Below are positions 15,350-24,447 of a stretch of DNA of 64,000 nucleotides, piece by piece. The DNA comes from Hymenobacter latericoloratus (GTDB lineage: Bacteria; Bacteroidota; Bacteroidia; Cytophagales; Hymenobacteraceae), in contig NZ_JACHNV010000010.1 in NCBI RefSeq assembly GCF_014199535.1, forward strand, positions 21,925-85,924, in the 5' to 3' direction. The notes under the pieces are model-generated. The model ran no database searches. It had not been told where the DNA came from and worked only from the letters and a program-made list of their open reading frames with translations. Both the position numbers and the translations under genes were made by a program. Each line of letters starts with the position of its first letter. Position 1 is the stretch's first letter.

Positions 15350-17422
15350 CTACCACCGGGGGCTGGTCCGGGGACGGTTTTCCGGAACTGGGGGCTTGGG
15401 CGCATGTAGCAGCTGCGCCGCTTGGCGCAACTGCAGTACGGCGGGGCTGGCTTTCAGCGTGTCCAGCGTATCCACCACCGCCAGAACCCTTGCGACATTC
15501 TCTTGGTTGATACCCGTCAGCGCCGGCCGGGTCAGCAGCTGCTTGCTGACTTCCTGCAGCCGGGCGGCCTCCAAGCCGGCGGCGCACACGCGCAGCTCGC
15601 GGACTACCTGCCGCGCCGCCTCGATGAAGTCCTGACGGGCCTGATCACGGGCGGGGGAGTCACTGGGCCGCAATGGCGGGCCAGCTTGGCGCTCCTGCTC
15701 CCGGGCGGCGGCCAGCTGCCGGCGCTCCACCGCGTCCTGCCCGGATTCTACCACCGTGACCCGGGGATTCTGCCGGAGCGCATCCACTGCGTCGCTGATG
15801 GCCGGCAACTGGGGTGATTGAACGGGGTAGCGCAGGGTCAGTTCCGTTAGTATTTCGCGGGCTACACCGGGCGGCTGCCGGGTGGCGTGGTCGATGTGCA
15901 GGCCGATGCGCTCCAGATTTTCGCGCAGGGTGGGCAGCAGCGCCGTTTCGTCCCGGCTTTCGCGCAACTCTACCACTAGCAGCCGCTCCCCTTGGGTCCG
16001 GGCCTCGGCCTGGGCTTGGTGCAGCTGGGCAATCTTCCCGCTGCCACTTATTTCCGGATTGTCCCAGTGCTGCTGGCCGAAGCCGTATTGGTCCTCGTCC
16101 ACGTCACCCAGCTCGCGCCGCACCACCTGCTGCAGCTGGTCCTGCTTTAGATCCTGGTTCCAGTCCTTGCCCTGGCTTTTCACGAGTTCCACCCGGTGCT
16201 CGAAGGCCAGCGTCTGGCTGGCCGCCTGATTGAAGGCGTGCAGCGCCCCCGGGCTCATGGGCAGGTGAAACTGGTAGGTGTGGGCGCCCAGCTTCTGAGA
16301 GTGTATTAGCTCATCGCGCAGGGTCGGGCTCGTGGCCGGCGTACCGGGGGCTCCATTAGCCTGACTGAACTGCTGACTCGTCTGCTCGTTGTAAGCCTGC
16401 AGCCGCCGGCTCAATGCCTGCACGCCGGCCGGCTGGGGCGCCACGATTTCGACGGTCAGTTGGTGCTCATGCTCGCGCACCACTTTCATCGGATTCTGGT
16501 CGCTGGCCAGGCCTGCCAAGAGCCGCGTGTCGAAATGGTGCCCCTGGGTGTCATTGTCAAAGGCAGCCCGGATGGCCGGAATCTGCTCCTCGCGCAGCAG
16601 CCGTTTCAACTCGAAAATCTTATTCTGGGTGAGCGTGCCGGCGGTGGAAGCGTAGAGGGCGCTTTCCTGGGGGTGCAGCTGCGCATAGGAAAGCGTATCG
16701 AGGGCTGACTCGCTGACTACGAGCACCGCCGCCGGCCGGCCCTCGGGCAGCCGGCTCAGCCACAAGGAGCGGGAAAACTGGCTTTCCGGCGCCTGCCCCT
16801 TGAAGCCTGCGCCTTTCAGTTCCAGTCCCACTACCCGCCCCTCGTGGTAGGCCGGGAAGGCCGTGTTGACGTAGGTTTTGGGCGGCAGCCCGGCCCGCTG
16901 CACGGTGTGCCGGTGGTTGAGTATGCGCCCGACGAACTGCGGGTGCCGCAGCGTAGCTAGGCTGATGCCCCGCCCTTCGAGGTAGGTGGTGTCTTCCAGC
17001 GGCCGGCAGTCCTTAGTGAAGATGCTGTGGAACTTCTCGCCGGGCGCGGTTTCGGCAATAGGTGGCAAATCGAGCCGGGGCCGCTGCGGCTCGGGCAGGC
17101 TCAGGTAGGCGCGGAAGTGGTCGTTGACTGCCTGCCACAGAGTACGACCCGGCAGCTGGGCAATGCCAGCAATTCGTCCCGAGCTTACCCGGTTCTTCAT
17201 CCAGTCGATGACGCTGCCCTTGTCGCGGTCATCCTGGGCGTTGAAATACATCCAGTCACCGCCCCGGCCCTTAAACACGACCAGGGTATCGTCGCCCTCG
17301 AATACATGCCACTTGCCTCGGCCCAACTGCTCGCCTTTTTTCAGGGTGTAGCCGAAATGGCTCAGCAGCTCGGGCAACTCCACCCGCTCCTTGATTTTTT
17401 GAAAAGTCAGCTCGTGTTCCAT
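15350..17422 (-). CDS. Toprim/DUF3991-type primase-like mobilisation protein
   Basis: A 690-residue protein typical of Bacteroidota mobile elements. Residues 1-110 resemble a CHC2-like fold without its zinc cysteines (FQKIKERVELPELLSHFGY, GRGGDWMYFNAQDD). A Toprim domain lies around residues 230-300, with the glutamate in VLVVSESALDTLSYAQLH and the acidic pair in AAFDNDTQGHHFD. The long C-terminal half is helical. The likely role is in plasmid strand handling or priming during transfer; this is inferred from family and position. A terminator separates it from the DUF3945 gene upstream. Confidence 0.75.
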   Translation of the reverse strand: MEHELTFQKIKERVELPELLSHFGYTLKKGEQLGRGKWHVFEGDDTLVVFKGRGGDWMYFNAQDDRDKGSVIDWMKNRVSSGRIAGIAQLPGRTLWQAVNDHFRAYLSLPEPQRPRLDLPPIAETAPGEKFHSIFTKDCRPLEDTTYLEGRGISLATLRHPQFVGRILNHRHTVQRAGLPPKTYVNTAFPAYHEGRVVGLELKGAGFKGQAPESQFSRSLWLSRLPEGRPAAVLVVSESALDTLSYAQLHPQESALYASTAGTLTQNKIFELKRLLREEQIPAIRAAFDNDTQGHHFDTRLLAGLASDQNPMKVVREHEHQLTVEIVAPQPAGVQALSRRLQAYNEQTSQQFSQANGAPGTPATSPTLRDELIHSQKLGAHTYQFHLPMSPGALHAFNQAASQTLAFEHRVELVKSQGKDWNQDLKQDQLQQVVRRELGDVDEDQYGFGQQHWDNPEISGSGKIAQLHQAQAEARTQGERLLVVELRESRDETALLPTLRENLERIGLHIDHATRQPPGVAREILTELTLRYPVQSPQLPAISDAVDALRQNPRVTVVESGQDAVERRQLAAAREQERQAGPPLRPSDSPARDQARQDFIEAARQVVRELRVCAAGLEAARLQEVSKQLLTRPALTGINQENVARVLAVVDTLDTLKASPAVLQLRQAAQLLHAPKPPVPENRPRTSPRW

Positions 17423-17457
17423 GGCTTGGGGATGGGTTAGACCGGGGGCAGCCCAGA

Positions 17458-17490
17458 AAAAAGAAGCCCGGAAAAGAGCTTCCGGGCTTG
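17458..17490 (-). terminator. Intrinsic terminator after the DUF3945 gene
   Basis: On the minus strand a 9-bp stem (17481-17489 with 17464-17472) is followed by a T-rich run. It lies 38 bases beyond the DUF3945 stop and before the Toprim gene. Confidence 0.7.
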
Positions 17491-17527
17491 GGGTGAATAG
17501 ATGATGGCGTGGAAGCAGTTGGCCCGC

Positions 17528-19327
17528 TTAGTGGCGCGGCCCCCGGGTTTTCACCTGCGTCGTTTGCTCCTTGGCCGGCGTGGCCACCACCGTCTTGGTA
17601 GCACCCGGTACCGCTTGCTGCACCTGCGGCGCCTGGCGCTGGATTAGCTCATGCGCGGCGGGGCGCACCTCGATGCAGGCCTTAGCAGCATTTACCTGCA
17701 CGGTGCCGTCGAATTGCCGGCCACCGTCGCCGCTGGCCATGCCGGCCAGGGCCACGACTTTGCCCTCGCGCAGGTCGTGGCTCTGCTCGGGCGTGAGCTT
17801 GACGCCGGCAATAGTATCGTGCAGCGTCACCTTGTCTTCGGGCAGAATCACTACTTTGTTCATGGTCTTATCCACGGCCACGTAGCCGTTGTAGGTGCGG
17901 CCCTGCTCATCCTTTAGGCCGCGCAGCAGGCCGGCGTTGCCCTCGGCTTCCAGCCGCTGCCGCTGCTCGGGCGTGAATGGCAGCCCTCCAATCTCATTGG
18001 GAATCACCAACCGGGCCTGGGGCAACTCCATTTTCAGGGTGGCCGTGCCGTCAGCTTCGCGGCGCAGCACCATCTTCCCCGCAAACCGAACGGGGTCCTG
18101 ATCCGGCCGGCCCGTCACCTGCATGGCCAGCAGGTCGGTTTGCCGCCCGCTCAGCAGCTTTTCCAGCTGCCCGCTCTGCTCCAGCATCTGCAGGGTCAGG
18201 CCCAGCGAAGCCAGCACCTGCTGCGGCACGTCGCTGGCCTGGAATGGCGGGGCACTGGGGGCCGGCGGGGCTACCACCTCGGCCGGAGCCGGCTTGCCGG
18301 CGTCGGCGACGGCCACTGCGTGGGCACCTAGGGCAGCTGGCGCCTGGTCGGGCAGAACTTCCGCCTGGGCAGTACCTGCCTTGCGAAGCAGGCGCGCCTG
18401 CAAATCCTGGCGGGTTTGCTCGTAGTCCACTTCCAGGTGCTGCCGGGTCTTTGGGCCGCCGTTCAGATGGGCGTAGAAGTTCTTCAGAAAGGCTGACGCC
18501 GGGTTGCCGCTGGTGTCAATGTCAAAAATGCTTTTCCCGTCGCGCAGCACCTGCTCGGTGGTCTTGCCCTGCTGCTGGGCCAGCTGCTGCACGCGCTGCT
18601 CGGCTGCGGCCTGCTGCCCCTGCTCCGGGACGGTTAGCGCGTGCTTGGGCACGGCCGCGAGCTGGGCGCTCAGCGCGTCCCACTGCCCGGCGCCGAATGC
18701 CTGCCGCACCTGCTTGCTGCGCGGGGGCTCATAGCTGTCATCGTAGCCCGCCTCCTGCCGGCGGGCGGCCGCCTGCTCCGGGTTTTCCATCACGCCCACG
18801 CCATTCCCTATCTGCCGGAAGCCCTGTAATGTCGCCTCCAGCTGACCCAGTTTGTTGGATTCGGGGTCGTAGCTGACCGCAAAGCCCCCCGTGAGTTTGC
18901 CCGCCGGGTTACGCTCGAACTGCAGTGCGCCCACGGCCACGCCGGCTTCCCGGAGTTGGTCGAGGTAAGCGCGCATTTCCAGCAGCGGGGCTACCTCATC
19001 GCCCTTCTGCTGCCAGGTGATGCGCAATTCGCCCACGGGCGCTGTAGCCATTGCATCGGTAGCAGGGTCGGCAGTGGGGGCCTCCTGCCCCTCCCTTACC
19101 GCTGTGGTCTGCGCCTGCGGGCCCTTGCTCGGCTGCTCATCGGGTGTCAACGCCGCAGGAGCTGTATCCCCGGCCGGCGCAACGCCTGGAGGTAGGGCCA
19201 CCTCCTCGGCCTGGGGTACGGGTAGCGGCGGGGTTTGCGCCTGCCCAGTAGTCAAAGATTCGTTTGCGTCGCTGGCCTTTATCTGGGGCAACGACGCTGG
19301 GGTCATCTCGTCATCTTGCTCAGCCAT
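17528..19327 (-). CDS. DUF3945-domain protein of Bacteroidota mobile elements
   Basis: A 599-residue acidic, Ala/Gln-rich protein. The C-terminal third has the DUF3945 pattern twice: VIPNEIGGLPFTPEQRQRLE with GYVAVDKTMNKVVILPED, and IAGVKLTPEQSHDLREGK with FDGTVQVNAAKACIEV. The N-terminal 120 residues are low-complexity. Such genes accompany relaxases and coupling proteins in Bacteroidota plasmids, and their function is unknown. ATG 19327 (MAEQDDEM) is preferred to the upstream frame, which runs through the promoter at 19406-19413. Confidence 0.75.
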   Translation of the reverse strand: MAEQDDEMTPASLPQIKASDANESLTTGQAQTPPLPVPQAEEVALPPGVAPAGDTAPAALTPDEQPSKGPQAQTTAVREGQEAPTADPATDAMATAPVGELRITWQQKGDEVAPLLEMRAYLDQLREAGVAVGALQFERNPAGKLTGGFAVSYDPESNKLGQLEATLQGFRQIGNGVGVMENPEQAAARRQEAGYDDSYEPPRSKQVRQAFGAGQWDALSAQLAAVPKHALTVPEQGQQAAAEQRVQQLAQQQGKTTEQVLRDGKSIFDIDTSGNPASAFLKNFYAHLNGGPKTRQHLEVDYEQTRQDLQARLLRKAGTAQAEVLPDQAPAALGAHAVAVADAGKPAPAEVVAPPAPSAPPFQASDVPQQVLASLGLTLQMLEQSGQLEKLLSGRQTDLLAMQVTGRPDQDPVRFAGKMVLRREADGTATLKMELPQARLVIPNEIGGLPFTPEQRQRLEAEGNAGLLRGLKDEQGRTYNGYVAVDKTMNKVVILPEDKVTLHDTIAGVKLTPEQSHDLREGKVVALAGMASGDGGRQFDGTVQVNAAKACIEVRPAAHELIQRQAPQVQQAVPGATKTVVATPAKEQTTQVKTRGPRH

Positions 19328-19395
19328 TGGAAAGTGAAATAGAGGAAGGAAAAAGCCACCCTGACCGCTTAGCACGGGGCCGGGCAGCCCGGAAT

Positions 19396-19413
19396 TCGAC
19401 TTGTGCAAACCTA
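19396..19413 (-). promoter_or_regulatory. Promoter of the DUF3945/Toprim genes with a shared downstream element
   Basis: On the minus strand TAGGTTTG (19413-19406) fits the Bacteroidota -7 consensus exactly. The sequence GATAGGTTTGCACAAGTC matches the tra-operon promoter at 28653-28670 in 17 of 18 bases, so the two operons may share control. Confidence 0.6.
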
Positions 19414-19533
19414 TCGGCCACCACTAGGCGCGGAGCAGAAACTTGACGAGTGGTCAGAATTGGGGGGGTAAGGTGCCGGCTGGGTACACGAACGGCATCC
19501 TCAGGCAGGCCCACCACCGCACTATAAATGATT

Positions 19534-21543
19534 CTACTGCTCGGCCTTTTCCTTAATCAGATGGCGCAATGCTGGGTCCTGCTTGATGCGGGTCAGCTCG
19601 CGGGCGCATAGCTCTTTCACGTCCGTTTTCACCCGGTTGAAGTTGGCCTTAATCATCTCCTCGGCCTCGTCCTTGCCCGTAGTCGGATTGATGAAGCTGG
19701 TAATATCAGGGATGGGCTGGTAGCCGCTGGCTTCCGCCGCTACGGCCTTCACGTCTACCTGGATGCGGGCGTGAAACACCTTCTGGTCGATTTCCTCGCC
19801 GAAGTTGTCGGCTACCGCTCCCACGAAATTACCCTGGGTGAGGTTGGCAATGGTGCTGGCCGGAATCATGCTGTCCATCTGCGTGGAAAGGCTGGTGCTC
19901 GTCTCACGCATGTTGATGCTCAGGCTCTGGCGCCGCTGCAGAATCTTGCCGAACCGCTCGCTTAGCCACTTGCCGCTATTGCCCGATACCTGCCCGCTGA
20001 ACACGTTGCCCACCGTGTTCTTGATGACCTCGGCCTCCTTCTGCCCGTAGTCGCGCTCCAGCTGCGAGAAGTCCTGGAAGCCCAGACAGGTGCTCACCTT
20101 GTTGCTGCGGGCCGTGGCAATGAGGTTATCGAGGCCCTTGAAGTAAATGGTGGGCAACTCGTCAATGATCAGCGACGACTTGCGCTTGCCCTTCTGGTTG
20201 ACCAGCTTCACCAGCCGGGCGTTGTAGAGGCCCAGCGCGGCCCCGTAGATGGCTTGGCGCTCGGGGTTGTTGCCCACGCACAACACCTTGGGCTCCTCGT
20301 TGCTGTTGATGTCGAGCGTAAAGTCGTTGCCCGACATCACCCAGTAGAGCTGGGGCGAAGCCAGCCGGCTCAGCGGAATCCGGGCGCTGGCAATCTGCCC
20401 TTCCAGCTGCTCAATGGCGTCCTTCTGAAAGGCCGATACGAAAGGCTTCACCAGATTCTCAATTTCCGGGTACGAGGCCAGCACCGGGAAAATCTCCTCG
20501 TAGTCGCGGCTCAGAAACTCGATAACGTGGGGAAAGGTGCAGTACTTGCCCTTCTCGAACAGCTTCAGAAACCAGATGATGGCCGCCACGAAGTTGATGG
20601 GTGACTCCACGAAAAAGTCCCCCTGCTTCTGAATCCAGCTCTTGTTCAGGTTCAGCATGATGGTCGACGCGCTTTCGTAGGCGTCCACGATGTCGGTCAT
20701 CAGCTCGGGCAGCAGCGGGTTGCAGCGGTGGCTTTTGCGCGGGTTGTCGAAGTTGATGACATAGAAGCCCACCGGCCTATCGAACTTGTCCTGGTGACGC
20801 AGCAGCGTGTTGTAGCAGATGCGGCTCAGGTCGTCAAACTTGTAGTCGTAGATGTACATGCAGAAGCCCTTGGCTAGGTGCTGCCGGATAAACTCGTTGA
20901 TGATGGCAAAGCTCTTGCCCGAGCCGGGCGTGCCCAGCACCATCGTGGCCCGGAACGGATTCACCACGTTTAGCCAGCCGCGGTGCTTCTTGCCGCGCAG
21001 CCAGTACTCGGTGCGCAGATTCACCGAGTACTCGTTTTCCATCAGCCGCTCCTCCTGCGGGAAGCTCTCGTTTTCCTTGTTGAAGATGTCCTTCAGCAAG
21101 TCGTTGTTGAACAGCCGGCTCAGCCACGCGCCGGCACTCAGTAACAGCAGAAAACCGGCCGTCAGCAGTCCGGTGTAAAGCACCGTCGTCAGCCCGGCTC
21201 CCAGCGTCAGCCCGCGCACTGCATCCGCCCCGAAGAGCAGCAGCAGCCCCAGCGCGGCGGAGCCCGCCACCGTCCGGCCTCTGAGCTCCTGGTTAGCCCG
21301 CCCCCGCGTGCCCAGGCAGCTGAGCAGTAAGAATACCACGGCCAGGCTCTTGCTAACCCAGCTGGCTTTGAACAGAAAGGTATTTCGCGTGAAGCTCTCC
21401 AGCAGGTGCTCCACCACTCCCGTCGTCCAGCCCAGAGAGCGGAAGTATCCGAAGCAGTAGTAGTAGATGTTTACAGCCAGCAGCCCGATGGCAAACAGGC
21501 GCATAAACTCCATGATTTTCCGTAACCCCTTTTCGTCGTCCAT
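19534..21543 (-). CDS. Type IV secretion coupling protein (VirD4/TraG-like)
   Basis: A 669-residue coupling ATPase that brings the relaxase-DNA complex to the mating pore. Residues 1-145 hold several membrane helices, including YYYCFGYF. The Walker A motif GTPGSGKS lies near residue 204. The ATPase continues with YIYDYKFDDLSRICYN and LIIDELPTIYFKGLDNLIA (Walker B region) and SNKVSTCLGFQDFSQLE. In the Bacteroidota tra nomenclature this is the mobilisation-linked coupling protein. ATG 21543 is chosen; the longer frame adds only eight residues. It lies downstream of the relaxase on the same strand. Confidence 0.85.
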   Translation of the reverse strand: MDDEKGLRKIMEFMRLFAIGLLAVNIYYYCFGYFRSLGWTTGVVEHLLESFTRNTFLFKASWVSKSLAVVFLLLSCLGTRGRANQELRGRTVAGSAALGLLLLFGADAVRGLTLGAGLTTVLYTGLLTAGFLLLLSAGAWLSRLFNNDLLKDIFNKENESFPQEERLMENEYSVNLRTEYWLRGKKHRGWLNVVNPFRATMVLGTPGSGKSFAIINEFIRQHLAKGFCMYIYDYKFDDLSRICYNTLLRHQDKFDRPVGFYVINFDNPRKSHRCNPLLPELMTDIVDAYESASTIMLNLNKSWIQKQGDFFVESPINFVAAIIWFLKLFEKGKYCTFPHVIEFLSRDYEEIFPVLASYPEIENLVKPFVSAFQKDAIEQLEGQIASARIPLSRLASPQLYWVMSGNDFTLDINSNEEPKVLCVGNNPERQAIYGAALGLYNARLVKLVNQKGKRKSSLIIDELPTIYFKGLDNLIATARSNKVSTCLGFQDFSQLERDYGQKEAEVIKNTVGNVFSGQVSGNSGKWLSERFGKILQRRQSLSINMRETSTSLSTQMDSMIPASTIANLTQGNFVGAVADNFGEEIDQKVFHARIQVDVKAVAAEASGYQPIPDITSFINPTTGKDEAEEMIKANFNRVKTDVKELCARELTRIKQDPALRHLIKEKAEQ

Positions 21544-21672
21544 TGCTTGAACCGCTTGGTGAATCAAGCAACTTACCGCCCTGCCTTACCTCTGGCACGG
21601 ATTACTTGACGAGCGGTTCAAAGTCAGCGGTGAGATGCACGCTCAGCACACGAAGGGTGACACCCCCTGCCC

Positions 21673-22542
21673 CTACTGTCTACGCCCCTTCCGGCGGACT
21701 TGCTTCGGCCGTACAGGCGGCGCCGGCTGAGGCAGCGTGGTTGATACCTCGGGACGAGCCTTCCGCTCAGCTTCCGGCTCCCTAACCGGCTTCACGGATG
21801 CCGCCAGGGCCTCCCGCAGCTGCGCCCCTTTGTAGCCTACTTCCTGGCCCCTCAAAGCCACTCCTTCCGTTTCAAAGCTAACGCCGCGCAATACCCCGCC
21901 CTTGTCGTGGGTGTAGCGAATCTCGATGGCTAGTTTTTGCAATTGCAAAGCCAGCCACTGCTCCCCTTCCCTATCCGACTGCTGCAGCAGCTGCGCCAGC
22001 GCCTGACTTACCCGCTGCCGCGCCACCTCCTTGGTGGGGTCTAGTGTCTTCAAACTACGCCGCCTTTCGGGTAGCGGGTCCATGCCCAGCTCCTGGCTTA
22101 TCTGCCGCGTGACGGCTGGCTGCCGGTAAAAATTATTATCCGTTCGCAACGCCGGGCCGCCGTCAATCGGCACCCGGTTCAGGTAGATGTGCACGTGGGC
22201 GTGCTGCTTGTCCCGGTGCTCATACACGACCACCTGGTGCCGATCAATCGGTGCTCCCATCAACTCACAATAGCGCTTGGCCGCCGCCACCTTTTGCGCC
22301 TGACTCACGGCTTCCCCGGCCTTCCACGAAAGGACCGTATGCCACACGGGTTTCCGCACGCGCTTGCTCCGGGCCGCCACGGCCTGCATATCCTGCGCCA
22401 TCTCTTTCGGGCTTCCTGGAATTACGTTGGAGACCACTAAAAGTGGCGCCTCCCCTGGCTCCTTACCCCTCCCCTGCCGCTGCCCAGCCCCGTAAGTCAG
22501 CGCGCCCTCAAAGTCGCTACCCGTGGTTGTTTTCGCAATCAT
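21673..22542 (-). CDS. mobB: Relaxase/mobilisation nuclease (MobP/MobB-like)
   Basis: A 289-residue relaxase that nicks oriT and stays bound to the transferred strand. The histidine triad is visible as YEHRDKQHAHVHIYLNRV (about residues 104-121), typical of this class. N-terminal MIAKTTTGSDFEGALTY resembles family members, where a tyrosine nearby is catalytic. The C-terminal 80 residues are basic. It overlaps MobC by four bases (ATGA), so the two are translationally coupled. At 289 residues it is a short form, with no helicase domain. Confidence 0.87.
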   Translation of the reverse strand: MIAKTTTGSDFEGALTYGAGQRQGRGKEPGEAPLLVVSNVIPGSPKEMAQDMQAVAARSKRVRKPVWHTVLSWKAGEAVSQAQKVAAAKRYCELMGAPIDRHQVVVYEHRDKQHAHVHIYLNRVPIDGGPALRTDNNFYRQPAVTRQISQELGMDPLPERRRSLKTLDPTKEVARQRVSQALAQLLQQSDREGEQWLALQLQKLAIEIRYTHDKGGVLRGVSFETEGVALRGQEVGYKGAQLREALAASVKPVREPEAERKARPEVSTTLPQPAPPVRPKQVRRKGRRQ

Positions 22543-22862
22543 ATCAGGTAGCCTCTAATAATGGTCAGCGCCTCTAACAGCTGCGCCTCATGGTTGCTAA
22601 ACGACTTACCAGCCTGTGCCAGACGCGCAATCTGATTAAGGTTAGTACCAATGCCAACCAGCTGCCGTCGCAACTCTGCCGGGACGCTTTCTTTTATCTC
22701 TACCCCCCGTCCAACGTCCCGCAAATAGGCTGACACCTTCTTATAACCAGCTGCCGCCGCTTTCTCCTGCAGCTCCTTTTTCTCATCAGGACTTACGCGC
22801 ACATCAATGCGTGAAGTGCGCGTAGACTCGGCAGTTGTTTCATCTTGATTCTCTGATTCCAT
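22539..22862 (-). CDS. mobC: MobC-like relaxosome protein
   Basis: A 107-residue DNA-binding accessory of the relaxosome. A ribbon-helix-helix-like N-terminus (TSRIDVRVSPDEKKELQEKA) precedes the MobC signature, GIGTNLNQIARLAQAG. It helps the relaxase melt and recognise oriT. It is the first gene of the mob operon, with a four-base overlap into the relaxase, and the candidate oriT lies just upstream at 22940-23035. Confidence 0.85.
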   Translation of the reverse strand: MESENQDETTAESTRTSRIDVRVSPDEKKELQEKAAAAGYKKVSAYLRDVGRGVEIKESVPAELRRQLVGIGTNLNQIARLAQAGKSFSNHEAQLLEALTIIRGYLI

Positions 22863-22939
22863 AAGCTATTTACGGCGGTTGGTGAAGAATGGCTACTGAA
22901 TAGTAATGTTCACCATTCAAGCAAATCTAAGCAGCTAGA

Positions 22940-23035
22940 CCTAGCAAGCCAAGCCATGTGAGCCTGCGAACTTGGCGGTGTCATTGACTCTGGCAAACGA
23001 AGTTTGTCCGGACAATGACATGGCTTGCTGGTCGA
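22940..23035. other. Candidate origin of transfer (oriT)
   Basis: The non-coding region upstream of mobC holds nested inverted repeats. TGTCATTG (22979-22986) pairs with CAATGACA (23013-23020), with an inner CAAAC-GAA-GTTTG hairpin. An outer imperfect pair is AGCAAGCC...ATGT near 22948 and ACATGGCTTGCT near 23019. Such nested repeats beside relaxase genes are typical of oriT, but the nick site cannot be read. Confidence 0.5.
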
Positions 23036-23100
23036 TGAACGAACGGATTGAACGAGGACGTTGAACGGGGCTAGGACTATAACTAGCGCGCTTCTTTGCA

Positions 23101-23590
23101 TCATTGCTTCCTTGCTTCAATGAAGCACTTAAAACACGAATTAAACTTGGTGATGAAGGACCAGAACATTTGAATACACATTGCTACTATCTACTGCAAT
23201 TTCTGCTTCAAAGAATCGGTGCTTCATTGCTTCATTGCTTCACACGTAGCTTTTATACTACTTGTAAAATTGCCACGTTACTATTGCTTCGTCGCTTCAT
23301 TGCTTCATTGCTTCACTGCAGGTTTCTCAAAGTTTTATTTTTTGCTTCAGTGCTTCATTACTTCGGCGCTTCAATTTAATCATACTTCAATGCTTCATTG
23401 AAGCATTGAAGTATTGATGCGCTGACAGTCTGCTTCTATACTTCGATAATTCAACGAGGCTATGTATCTTTGATGCCTTGCTTCTTTGCTTCAGCGACTC
23501 TTGAACAGTTAGAAGCTCTGAAGCACAGAAGCAAAGAGTCAATGCTTCATTGGCACATTGTAACTTTGAAGCATTGACGCATTATGAACC
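23101..23590. repeat. Dense TGCTTC/GAAGCA repeat array, probable partition site
   Basis: About 490 bases upstream of parA contain roughly twenty-five copies of GCTTC or its complement, mostly as TTGCTTCA. Densest are 23218-23245 and 23286-23321, where the unit GCTTCATT recurs every eight bases. A palindrome of two nine-base arms lies at 23388-23408. The segment is far more AT-rich than its neighbours and has no credible gene. The layout fits a centromere-like site bound by the DUF3408 partner of ParA, or an operator. Confidence 0.65.
23465..23472 (+). promoter_or_regulatory. Promoter -7 element upstream of parA
   Basis: TATCTTTG is an exact match to the Bacteroidota -7 consensus. It lies about 150 bases before the parA start, inside the TGCTTC array, so repeat-bound protein could repress it. 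Confidence 0.5.
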
Positions 23591-23620
23591 GACTACCACT
23601 TTTTTAAAACCACTCACCTA

Positions 23621-24436
23621 ATGAAAAACACTCGGGTAATTGCCTTTGCCACTCAGAAGGGTGGGGCTGGCAAATCCACCATCGGCACGCACGTCGCCTC
23701 GGCGCTCTGCTATCTCTACGGTTACAAAGTGGCGATGCTTGACTGCGACTATCCGCAGAACACCTTGCACGCCTACCGCAGCCACGAGCAGCAGCTTCTG
23801 CAATCCGACGTGGCTTTTCAGGAGCGGCTCATCAAGCAAGGGGTAACGCCTTACCCGATTGCTATTTCGAGCGTTGAAAAGGCCGTTGAGGCGATTGACA
23901 CCCTAGCCGAGAAAGAGTTCGATTTTATCCTGGTGGATACGCCTGGTACGGTCAACGTTGTGGGGTTGAGCGAACTGCTAGAGCGAGTAGACTACATCTT
24001 TCTGCCCATGGAGCCGGATATGGGAACCATTGCCTCCACGATGTCCTACATGCACATTCTGGGCAACTTCACCCATAAGCAGCGGCCGGAATCCAACCTG
24101 GCAGGCTTTTACGCCTTCTGGAACAAGTTTCTCAAGGCGGAGAAGCGGACGGTTTACACGAAGACCGCCGAGCTGTTTCGTGAAAAGGGCTATCCGCTGC
24201 TCAACAGCCGGGTGGAGTCCCTGGTCAGCATCAAGGACAAGCGCTCCACGATGTTTCCTATGCCGGAAAAGGAGCTGGGCAAACTCGGCCTGGGCAGCCT
24301 GATTACGGAGATTCTGGAATTGGTGCTCGGCAAGGGCACGGTTACCCCCTCGGGCAAGACCATTGACTTCACGCCCACGGAATTCGAGCAGCCGGCCCCC
24401 GCTGCCCTTGAAACCCTCGACGACAACGCTAAATAA
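23621..24436 (+). CDS. parA: ParA-family ATPase (TraA-like)
   Basis: A 271-residue ParA/MinD-type ATPase. The deviant Walker A motif is KGGAGKST (residues 14-21), the A' motif is VAMLDCDYPQ and the Walker B region is FILVDTPGTVN. It probably segregates the plasmid; in CTnDOT-like elements the homologous first tra gene is called TraA. A DUF3408 protein follows 11 bases later and is its likely DNA-binding partner. The repeat array upstream is the likely target. Confidence 0.88.
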   Translation: MKNTRVIAFATQKGGAGKSTIGTHVASALCYLYGYKVAMLDCDYPQNTLHAYRSHEQQLLQSDVAFQERLIKQGVTPYPIAISSVEKAVEAIDTLAEKEFDFILVDTPGTVNVVGLSELLERVDYIFLPMEPDMGTIASTMSYMHILGNFTHKQRPESNLAGFYAFWNKFLKAEKRTVYTKTAELFREKGYPLLNSRVESLVSIKDKRSTMFPMPEKELGKLGLGSLITEILELVLGKGTVTPSGKTIDFTPTEFEQPAPAALETLDDNAK

Positions 24437-24447
24437 CGCCCGCTCCC

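Noticed and set aside
23101..23590. CRISPR array
   Set aside because: Units are only six to eight bases with no constant spacers, and no cas genes lie nearby.
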